A stretch of DNA of 5,283 nucleotides from Calditrichota bacterium (GTDB lineage Bacteria; Electryoneota; RPQS01), in assembly GCA_020057985.1 (NCBI GenBank), contig JAGVEU010000485.1, positions 1 through 5,283 on the forward strand. The letters are read 5' to 3'. This document shows positions 1 to 5,230 of this stretch, one piece after another (the first letter of the stretch is position 1; every line of letters starts with the position of its first letter). A program made the position numbers and the translations under genes. The notes beneath the pieces are model-generated. The model did not search any database and had not been told where the DNA came from. It saw only the letters and a list, made by a program, of their open reading frames with translations.

Positions 1-1563
1 AACTTCTTCGAACTTGATCTCTTTTGCCAGTGGATCGGTCTTCATGATGCGGATTTGGCCGCCAACCAGCGCAGAAAACCACAGCTTCTTATCAGTGGGA
101 TTGTAATTGAGCGCATTCCGGCTCCCTGATTCATTTACTGTCCACTCAGTGTCACCACTGAGGTTTGAAGTCTCTTTCGTATGCACATCGAGCATCCACA
201 GATCAACTTCGCTCAGGCTGCGAGCGATGTTCTCCTCGGAAGTCAGATAGGCTGCGGAAGTATAGACAATCTTCTCGCCGCCAGGGAGAAAAGTCAGGTT
301 CAAAGGTCTGGTCTCGAAGGCGATTGGCTGCTGAAGCAAAAGAGAAGATTCTCCTGTTCTTATGCTGTAGAGCCAGAATTCAGTGGTGAAATAGGGTCGT
401 CCAACGGTGCGCAACCTGCGCGTGAACACCAGTTGATCATCTTCGCGCGAGAGTGCAAACTCATCCACTGCAAAATCGCCCTCTGTACTGATTTTCTGTA
501 TGCTATGATTCTCCAGCGACAACGAAAAAAGTTGCCGTTTGTCCGTCCAATCGTCGAGCCGGTCTGTGAGTTCTGTGTAGAGTTTGAAATCAGGTTCATC
601 CTTTTTGTCTTCGCTGTCCGCCGAATAGTAGACGAACCGCTCGTCCGGTGAACATGTAAGTTTTTGCATGCCCTTAATTCCGCTTGCGGCTCGCATGAGT
701 TCATTGGAAACAAGATCGAGCGTCCAGAGCGTTGTGCCGCCGTCCTCGCTTGTTGTGAACGCCAGTTTCTTTCCCTTCGGGAAGAAAAAGGGATTGCCAA
801 TGCTCTTGCCAAGCCGAACGGTCTGCAAGAGTTTCTGAGTCTTGATCTCATAGAGTTCAAGCCAGCCTTCCCTTTTGTATTCCGTATCCCGATGCGACCG
901 CAACACAGCCAACAGTTTTCCATCAGGAGACAGCACGGGACTTGAAGCGCCGTCGAACAGAGCCACTTCAGCCCAATTAGCCGGAGCGCGCCTTGGCTCC
1001 ACCGAAAGCGAGAGCATATCTCCGTTCTGCGTTGGTTCAAGCGAAGCCTTCAGTGTCCATGTGCTTGTCTTTGGCCCGGCAACAGATTCAATCACCAGCA
1101 GATGCTTGCCCCGATGAAGAGTCAGCTTGGCATTCTCTTTCTTGATCTTCTTGCCATCCAGATAGATAGCCACAGCAGATTCCGTTTCCACCGTGAGCGG
1201 TACTTCCTGCCAACGCATACTGTAAAGGTAGGTCGTTGAATAAGTAATTGCGAATCCGTGCTCCGGCGCATCCCATTTCAGTAATTCATCAGTTCTTTTC
1301 TGCCACCGGAAGTCCCTATCGGGAAGCCACGCTTCACTCTTGTCCTCCGCAGGCTCAAGCTCCTTGATAGTGAGATACTCATGCTCAAGAAGAGTACTCG
1401 CCTCGAGCGTCGAGTCCGCAAACAGCGGTGTGCGAATCTCAAGCACAGGCGTCGTGAGCCATTGGTTGATGGGGAGCTTGATGGGTTGTTCTGCCTGAGT
1501 GACGCAAGCACAGGCAAGCAGAAGTGTGATAGCGAGAAAGGTCAGTCTGGTACTTTGTTTCAT
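1..1563 (-). CDS. Secreted S9-type (prolyl oligopeptidase family) protein, N-terminal propeller part; 3' end outside window
   Basis: The frame is open without a stop from an ATG at 1563 to the left edge, 521 codons, so the gene is cut. Residues 1-24 form a signal peptide: basic MKQSTR, a hydrophobic core, then either SPI cleavage after VTQA24 or a lipobox-like LLAC with Cys18. Residues 105-175 look like a beta-sandwich (AIYLDGKK at 132-139, a typical ligand-module strand turn). From about 205 on there are repeated PD40/WD40-like strands: SPDGK 212-216, FFPKGKKLAF 260-269, SPDERF 305-310, FLPGGEKIVY 425-434, YNPTDKKLWF 487-496. This is the layout of the beta-propeller that precedes the alpha/beta-hydrolase domain in DPP-IV/acylaminoacyl-peptidase-like S9 enzymes. 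The catalytic Ser-Asp-His domain, if present, lies outside the window, so peptidase activity is inferred. A TolB-like, non-catalytic PD40 protein is the alternative. No strong Shine-Dalgarno is seen. The gene is separated from spmB by a repeat-filled gap and probably has its own promoter. Confidence 0.82.
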   Translation of the reverse strand, partial: MKQSTRLTFLAITLLLACACVTQAEQPIKLPINQWLTTPVLEIRTPLFADSTLEASTLLEHEYLTIKELEPAEDKSEAWLPDRDFRWQKRTDELLKWDAPEHGFAITYSTTYLYSMRWQEVPLTVETESAVAIYLDGKKIKKENAKLTLHRGKHLLVIESVAGPKTSTWTLKASLEPTQNGDMLSLSVEPRRAPANWAEVALFDGASSPVLSPDGKLLAVLRSHRDTEYKREGWLELYEIKTQKLLQTVRLGKSIGNPFFFPKGKKLAFTTSEDGGTTLWTLDLVSNELMRAASGIKGMQKLTCSPDERFVYYSADSEDKKDEPDFKLYTELTDRLDDWTDKRQLFSLSLENHSIQKISTEGDFAVDEFALSREDDQLVFTRRLRTVGRPYFTTEFWLYSIRTGESSLLLQQPIAFETRPLNLTFLPGGEKIVYTSAAYLTSEENIARSLSEVDLWMLDVHTKETSNLSGDTEWTVNESGSRNALNYNPTDKKLWFSALVGGQIRIMKTDPLAKEIKFEEV

Positions 1564-1583
1564 CGTGTCAGTATTTCCATTTT

Positions 1584-1612
1584 AAATTATTGATTGCGAA
1601 TAACTTTGTCAT
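1584..1612 (-). promoter_or_regulatory. Possible sigma-70-type promoter for the S9-type gene
   Basis: Reading the minus strand, ATGACA (1612-1607, five of six matches to TTGACA) is followed by exactly 17 bp and then TAATTT (1589-1584, three of six matches to TATAAT) in an A+T-rich stretch. Transcription would start near 1577, giving a leader of about 14 bases before the ATG at 1563. The -35 hexamer is the outer end of the first TGTCATCCTGA repeat unit. The -10 match is weak, so this is only a candidate. Confidence 0.25.
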
Positions 1613-1638
1613 CCTGAACGAAGGTCTTCCGCCCTGCC
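1607..1638 (+). repeat. TGTCATCCTGAA half-unit 1 (32 bp)
   Basis: This unit starts with TGTCATCCTGAAC, is followed by the GGTCTTCCGCC core (1623-1633) and a short variable tail, and then leads directly into the next unit. It matches only the left arm of the 117-bp element. It has no inverted partner of its own, so it looks like a truncated or tandemly duplicated arm. Confidence 0.75.
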
Positions 1639-1669
1639 TGTCATCCTGAACAAGGTCCTCCGCCAACGC
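1639..1669 (+). repeat. TGTCATCCTGAA half-unit 2 (31 bp)
   Basis: This is a second tandem half-unit, beginning TGTCATCCTGAAC. Its core is GGTCCTCCGCC, one base different from the GGTCTTCCGCC core of unit 1, with a different 5-base tail. It abuts full-length copy A. The three successive heads at 1607, 1639 and 1670 give a 31-32-bp period. Confidence 0.75.
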
Positions 1670-1786
1670 TGTCATCCTGAACAAGGTCTTCCGCAGTGAA
1701 GGATCTTGTCAAAAGTCCCACGTACCGAAGTCATTGCAACGAGATCCTTCACCCCCCTCGAAGACTTAGGAGGATTCAGGATGACA
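1670..1786. repeat. 117-bp imperfect palindromic repeat, copy A
   Basis: The element begins TGTCATCCTGAA and ends with its exact 12-base inverse TTCAGGATGACA (1775-1786). An inner pair, GTGAAGGATCT against AGATCCTTCAC, extends the palindrome. Between these arms sit non-matching insertions: GGTCTTCCGC on the left, and on the right a small hairpin CCCCCT / AGGAGG (1753-1758, 1768-1773, one mismatch) with loop CGAAGACTT. The centre is about 25 bases of unique sequence. It matches copy B at 114 of 117 positions by eye. No protein is encoded, so any mobility would need help in trans, as for REP- or MITE-like elements. Confidence 0.85.
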
Positions 1787-1815
1787 GTTACGTGAAAAGG
1801 ACTTCCGCCCACTTT

Positions 1816-1932
1816 TGTCATCCTGAACAAGGTCTTCCGCAGTGAAGGATCTTGTTAAAAGTCCCACGTACCGAAGTCATTGCAACGAGATCCTTCACCC
1901 CCCTCGAAGACTTAGGGGGCTTCAGGATGACA
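1816..1932. repeat. 117-bp imperfect palindromic repeat, copy B
   Basis: Same length, order and orientation as copy A, 146 bp further on. I see three differences: T instead of C at 1856, G instead of A at 1917 and C instead of A at 1920. The 1917 change makes the small internal hairpin perfect: CCCCCT (1899-1904), loop CGAAGACTT, AGGGGG (1914-1919). The terminal 12-base inverted repeats are intact. It ends 11 bp from the spmB stop, so read from the minus strand it could slow or end transcription or protect the 3' end of the mRNA. There is no T-tract after the hairpin, so it is not a standard intrinsic terminator. Confidence 0.85.
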
Positions 1933-1943
1933 AAATCCAAACC

Positions 1944-2489
1944 CTACCTAAAAACCAAATTACAAATCACAATCGCCATCGTCAACCCCGCTACGTCTCC
2001 GAGAAGACAGGCGGGCAGTGCATGGCGAGTCTTGCGTAGCCCCACGCTTCCAAAGTACACAGCCAGCACATAGAAAGTGGTTTCTGTGGAGCCCATCATG
2101 GTCGAGAGCATGTTGCCAATCAGACTGTCCGCGCCGTGCGTTTTCATCCCCTCAGTCATCACACCCAACGCACCTGAACCCGAGAGCGGTCGGATGAAGG
2201 CCATGGGCAGCACCTCGGGCGGAACACCAAGCGGCTCCAAGAGCGGCGCAAGTCCGGCCGTGAGAAAATCCATGGCTCCGGAGCTGCGAAAGATGGCAAT
2301 GCCCACCAGAATCGCCACAAGATAGGGAATGATCTTCACGCCGACGTTGAATCCTTCTTTCGCCCCCTCGACAAAAACCTCATAGACTTTGACGCGCTTG
2401 ATGGCTCCGAAGACTACGATCAACACAAAGATAACCGGAATCGCCCAGTTCGAGGCTTCCTGCGCAAGCTGTGAGAACTGCTCACTCAT
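1944..2489 (-). CDS. spmB: Spore maturation protein B-like Gate-domain membrane protein
   Basis: This 181-residue integral inner-membrane protein of the nucleoside-recognition/Gate superfamily is close in length to Bacillus SpmB (about 178). A first hydrophobic segment spans 15-30, then comes the hallmark VYEVFVEGAKEGF (35-47), a second segment at 51-67, IRPLSGSGALGV (99-110), STMMGSTETTFYVLAVYFGSVG (positions 129-150) and a C-terminal membrane segment at about 160-180. In Bacillus, SpmA and SpmB are needed for full spore-core dehydration. Gram-negatives without sporulation also carry the pair, and its transported molecule is unknown. I chose the ATG at 2489: it overlaps the spmA stop by 8 bp (ATGAGTGA), which fits translational coupling. 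A GTG at 2501 would add four residues; neither start has a strong Shine-Dalgarno. The C-terminus matches the family to its end despite the repeats lying just downstream. Confidence 0.93.
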   Translation of the reverse strand: MSEQFSQLAQEASNWAIPVIFVLIVVFGAIKRVKVYEVFVEGAKEGFNVGVKIIPYLVAILVGIAIFRSSGAMDFLTAGLAPLLEPLGVPPEVLPMAFIRPLSGSGALGVMTEGMKTHGADSLIGNMLSTMMGSTETTFYVLAVYFGSVGLRKTRHALPACLLGDVAGLTMAIVICNLVFR

Positions 2490-3084
2490 GGGACTGCTCA
2501 CGACGATAGGCTCTGTGGCGTTGGAGCAGCTTGGCGGAAGTCACTGCAACAACCGTGGCGGTGCTACAGGCGATGAGCGTGGTTCCGATAATCGAAGTGG
2601 GATTTGTGGAACCGGCGGAGACACGCAGTGCGATGACTGTAGCAGGAATGATCGTAATTGCGGTCGTGTTGATAGCCATAAAGATGACCATGGCATCGGT
2701 TGCAGTTTCCTTGTCAGGATTCAGACTTTGGAGATCCTGCATGGCTTTCAATCCAAGCGCCGTGGCTGAGTTTCCCAGTCCGAGCATATTGGCCGCAATA
2801 TTGGAGATCATCGAGCCCATCGCCGGATGATCGGCGGGTACATCAGGAAAGAGCCGCACCATAATCGGCCTCAGAATCCTGCCAAGGATTGCAGTCAAAC
2901 CGGCTTGTTCGGCAATGCGCATCATGCCCAGCCAGAGCGCCATGATGCCAATCAAGCCAATGCATAACTCAACTGCAGTTTTGGCCGCATCAAACACTGC
3001 TTTCGTGAGCACGTCCATTCTGCCGGTGGCCGCAGCGATCACAACTCCAAATACAATGAGTCCAAGCCAGATCCAATTAATCAT
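2482..3084 (-). CDS. spmA: Spore maturation protein A-like Gate-domain membrane protein
   Basis: This 200-residue membrane protein is the partner of SpmB and close in length to Bacillus SpmA (about 196). Hydrophobic segments lie near 3-19 and 40-55, with two more near 131-153 and 163-182. Family signatures are visible: NIAANMLGLGNSATALGLKAMQ at positions 95-116 and INTTAITIIPATVIALR at 138-154. The Gate domain (nucleoside-recognition family) occupies most of the chain, and the last 15 residues are charged and cytoplasmic-looking. By analogy it pairs with SpmB in the inner membrane, possibly as a transporter or channel; the substrate is unknown. The start follows the stop of the upstream secreted hydrolase-like gene by 12 bp, and a GAGAG Shine-Dalgarno-like site lies 6 bases before the ATG. 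The three genes are therefore probably one transcript. Confidence 0.95.
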   Translation of the reverse strand: MINWIWLGLIVFGVVIAAATGRMDVLTKAVFDAAKTAVELCIGLIGIMALWLGMMRIAEQAGLTAILGRILRPIMVRLFPDVPADHPAMGSMISNIAANMLGLGNSATALGLKAMQDLQSLNPDKETATDAMVIFMAINTTAITIIPATVIALRVSAGSTNPTSIIGTTLIACSTATVVAVTSAKLLQRHRAYRREQSHE

Positions 3085-3090
3085 GAAGCG

Positions 3091-3095
3091 CTCTC
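3091..3095 (-). promoter_or_regulatory. Ribosome binding site of spmA
   Basis: GAGAG on the minus strand is separated by 6 bases from the spmA ATG (3084-3082). It lies inside the 12-bp gap after the upstream stop codon. It supports this start and continued translation from the upstream gene. Confidence 0.5.
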
Positions 3096-3096
3096 A

Positions 3097-4959
3097 TTAT
3101 TGATTTAATACTTTCCAAATCCGAAAGAATCCGCTCTCACCTTCCAGAACCAATACCCGCGCAACATTCGAGTCAGTCTGCTGAAACAGCGACCATACAG
3201 CACCATCCGTGCCGCTGCGGTAAATCAGATAGAGTGAATCGCTAACTTGTCTTGCCCAACGCAATTCAAGACTATCGGGCGAGACCATCCTGATTGTCAA
3301 ATTCCGAATTGGCGAACCCGTGAAACCGGAAGAAGCGGAGCGCGAGCGATTACTCCAGATGTCACGACCGGCTACCGCAAACTGACACCGCTCCACCGGT
3401 CTTATAAGTCCCTTGAGAGATACCTGACTCGTGCGGTAGTCTTGCAGAAATGAAAGATTGGCGCTCGACCGACTGAAGCTCGGTGATGACCATGTGATTT
3501 CCGTGGTGTCATACAGAATCAGATAGGTCTCGAAGAAACGATCCGCTGCCAGCGGCGACCATTCCAGAAAAACCTCGCCACCGTCAATATGCACGACCTG
3601 TTCAAGTTCTACTTGCTGCGGAGGAAGAGTGTCCGGATAAATATGACTGTAATGAATGGCGCTATCCATTGCATTCACAAACGGATGATAATACTCTCGC
3701 GCGAGCAGGAAAGTGGAGTCCCGCGGAGGAAGCGGCCCGGCAAGCCACTGTCGCCACTGTGCCGGTTGCCACAAGCCGTCCGGATACTCGTCCATCTCGA
3801 CGTGAATGAAATTCTCCGGATCGAGGGTTGCGTTGTGAAAGCGATGGCTGTAGATTCCTTCTTGGTTTGACGGCGCGCCGGTCAGATCCGCGATGCTTGG
3901 AATAGTAACCGAATCCGGATCGAGAAAATAAGAATAGGGCGGCCAACACCAGAGGCTGACGTACTCATCCACGCGCCTGTTAATGGAAGGATCTCCGGCC
4001 AGCGAGGTCAGCGGATAGCGCCCGAGGAAGTGAATAAGGTCTTTCCGTTCAGCGAAGTCGCGCAACGGCGGGTTCGGGGTAATATCATCGCGGAAAGCAG
4101 ACACCTGCAAATCGCTCAATACGCCGTGAGTGCCGGTATCATAGGAATGAATCTGCAGCGCAAGAAACCGCGAAGTGCGGTTAGGGTCGAGGGAATCCAC
4201 CAGAACCTCGTGGCACACCGCAAACGGAGTGCGACTATTGCGGCTTGGATCACTCAGCGATTTTTCGTTGTTATAGGGAGGGTTCCAGGATTCCCAACTG
4301 ACTTCGCGTCCCGCTCCGGCAATCATCATTTGCAGCATGTCCATCTCGATGAACATGTCCAGCCCCACGGGAATGGAGAGAAAATCATCTTCGGGATGCG
4401 GCATTTGCACAACGATCTTCTGCATCAGCGCTGTCGGATTGAAGACGAACAATCCCCAGCCACTACGAAAGCCGCCCACGATATCGTCGGTTTCAATCGT
4501 GTCCACATTGGTATCGCGATAACTGTAATCCAACTGTTCGCGCAGAATATAGAAAGTCTTCTGCAACTCAGTATCTGTGAACCGCACGATCTCGTAACGC
4601 CACGCCGTGTGATTGTTCATCAACAGCGTATCAACGGCATTCCAATTCCCACGTAAAGCCGAGCGAAAGACCGCCCGCCAACGAGCCAGAGTCGTGTCTC
4701 CACCGGCTCCGGTTGGAATCATGGTGAATGTGCCAAAGCCGTTCGTTTGCGGATCGAACCAGCTTGGACCATAGTCATTATATCCGGCACGAGCGATACC
4801 CTCTGACACATGACTGCTCCAATTCTCATAAGCACAGTCCATGCACTGACCAATGACAAAACCACGTAGAGTTCCGGTCTCGTTAACAATGGTTGCGTGC
4901 AACGGATTCACACAAACCAAAGCCATAAGCAGTATGCCAGCGCCGATTAATTTATGCAT
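3097..4959 (-). CDS. Secreted N-formylglutamate amidohydrolase-like protein with C-terminal FN3-like modules
   Basis: The protein has 620 residues. Residues 1-22 form a signal peptide with cleavage after LHA22, so it is exported. The central region resembles N-formylglutamate amidohydrolase-like / M14-like hydrolases: strand plus MPHPEDD (186-192), then AGAGR (214-218), SDPSRNSRTPF (236-246) followed by H250-E251, and ALQIHSYD (267-274). In that fold an HxxD/E pair and a later His bind zinc; H188, D191 and H271 are the candidates here. Residues 300-445 are unrecognised. Residues 448-545 look like an FN3 sandwich (VFLEWSP, YLILYD, FAVAGRDIWSNRS) and 550-620 like a second one ending in FFRIWKV. 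No type IX-type sorting tail is visible. It leads the probable operon with spmAB, occupying the position dacB has in Bacillus. A peptide- or amide-bond hydrolase of the cell envelope is plausible but inferred; a non-catalytic relative is possible. The ATG at 4959 is chosen because the signal peptide starts there; no clear Shine-Dalgarno precedes it. Confidence 0.88.
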   Translation of the reverse strand: MHKLIGAGILLMALVCVNPLHATIVNETGTLRGFVIGQCMDCAYENWSSHVSEGIARAGYNDYGPSWFDPQTNGFGTFTMIPTGAGGDTTLARWRAVFRSALRGNWNAVDTLLMNNHTAWRYEIVRFTDTELQKTFYILREQLDYSYRDTNVDTIETDDIVGGFRSGWGLFVFNPTALMQKIVVQMPHPEDDFLSIPVGLDMFIEMDMLQMMIAGAGREVSWESWNPPYNNEKSLSDPSRNSRTPFAVCHEVLVDSLDPNRTSRFLALQIHSYDTGTHGVLSDLQVSAFRDDITPNPPLRDFAERKDLIHFLGRYPLTSLAGDPSINRRVDEYVSLWCWPPYSYFLDPDSVTIPSIADLTGAPSNQEGIYSHRFHNATLDPENFIHVEMDEYPDGLWQPAQWRQWLAGPLPPRDSTFLLAREYYHPFVNAMDSAIHYSHIYPDTLPPQQVELEQVVHIDGGEVFLEWSPLAADRFFETYLILYDTTEITWSSPSFSRSSANLSFLQDYRTSQVSLKGLIRPVERCQFAVAGRDIWSNRSRSASSGFTGSPIRNLTIRMVSPDSLELRWARQVSDSLYLIYRSGTDGAVWSLFQQTDSNVARVLVLEGESGFFRIWKVLNQ

Positions 4960-5005
4960 TGTAGTTGGGAAAGGTCTTGTTTGTGGGTAGTTTTATCTCT
5001 TAGGT

Positions 5006-5037
5006 TGTCATCCTGAAGGTCTTCCTGAAGGATCTCT
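5006..5037 (+). repeat. Short TGTCATCCTGAA repeat with GGTCTTCC core
   Basis: The element begins TGTCATCCTGAA and runs through GGTCTTCC into TGAAGGATCTCT. It has the same head and the same GAAGGATCT continuation as the 117-bp elements but is much shorter. TCCTGAAGG occurs twice in direct repeat, at 5011-5019 and 5023-5031, so the core junction may come from a small duplication. Confidence 0.7.
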
Positions 5038-5074
5038 CTTCTTCTCCCTTCTATCACCGCCCCCTCCATAACAT

Positions 5075-5120
5075 TGTCATCCTGAGTTCACGTCTTCGCC
5101 ATCTCGTGAACTCAGAATCT
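5075..5120. repeat. TGTCATCCTGAG repeat with perfect 11-bp hairpin
   Basis: This is a variant of the TGTCATCCTGA family. CTGAGTTCACG (5082-5092) is followed by a 12-base loop, TCTTCGCCATCT (5093-5104), and then the exact inverse CGTGAACTCAG (5105-5115). The GTCTTC core bridges stem and loop. After the hairpin comes AATCT, the usual AGAATCT-type ending of this repeat family. There is no T-tract on either side, so it is unlikely to be an intrinsic terminator. Confidence 0.75.
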
Positions 5121-5190
5121 CTGTTTCTACTTTCAGGTTTCAGGTCAGTGGTGTCTCTCTTTTCCTTCAAATCGAAAATGCGAATTTCTC

Positions 5191-5230
5191 GGTAGGGGCG
5201 GTCTAAGGTCTTCCGCAGCCCGCCCGTGCA
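5191..5230. repeat. G+C-rich palindromic repeat with GGTCTTCCGC core
   Basis: GGGCGG (5196-5201) pairs with CCGCCC (5220-5225) around an 18-base loop that contains AGGTCTTCCGCA. The outer sequence, of the GTAGGGGCGG...CCCGCCCGTGCAG kind, is unrelated to the TGTCATCCTGA family, yet the core is the same as in the 117-bp elements. I infer that it is a member of a second dispersed repeat family; only one copy is in the window. Confidence 0.55.

Larger units (their letters stand above)
1564..1943. other. Repeat-filled intergenic region between spmB and the S9-type gene
   Basis: These 380 bp separate two genes of the same orientation. I see no gene here: short open frames exist on the plus strand, but they translate repeat sequence. 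About 300 of the 380 bases belong to TGTCATCCTGAA-type repeats (two tandem half-units and two 117-bp palindromic copies), separated by a 29-bp spacer at 1787-1815. Only the A+T-rich 1564-1606, next to the S9-type start codon, is not repeat-like. The innermost repeat ends 11 bp from the spmB stop codon, so transcripts leaving spmB would run straight into folded RNA. Confidence 0.85.

Noticed and set aside
181..1117. Several plus- and minus-strand frames of 74-226 codons inside the left region
   Set aside because: They overlap the 521-codon minus-strand frame, which alone has a signal peptide and PD40 repeats. The 226-codon minus frame is out of phase with it and has an Arg/Ser/Cys-rich shadow composition.
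1816..1932. Copy B as a classical rho-independent terminator for spmB
   Set aside because: The G+C-rich mini-hairpin is followed on the minus strand by GTGAAGGATCT rather than a run of T. A looser attenuating or stabilising role remains possible.
1607..1932. CRISPR array
   Set aside because: The repeat heads are only 31-32 bp apart, then 146 bp apart. Spacers are not of uniform length, two copies share their interior, and no cas gene is present.
1994..2018. GAAGAC plus GGCGGGCA inside the 3' end of spmB, resembling the intergenic repeats
   Set aside because: The encoded LPACLLGDVAG fits the SpmB family without length change, so there is no evidence that a repeat has inserted into the gene.
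1842..2073. Plus-strand open frames of 65-73 codons covering repeat copy B and the end of spmB
   Set aside because: They translate the palindromic repeat and the antisense of conserved spmB codons. No ribosome site or family resemblance was seen.
4030..4656. 208-codon plus-strand frame opposite the hydrolase-like gene
   Set aside because: It is antisense to the central domain of a convincing secreted protein, with a His/Arg-rich composition typical of shadow frames and no signature of its own.
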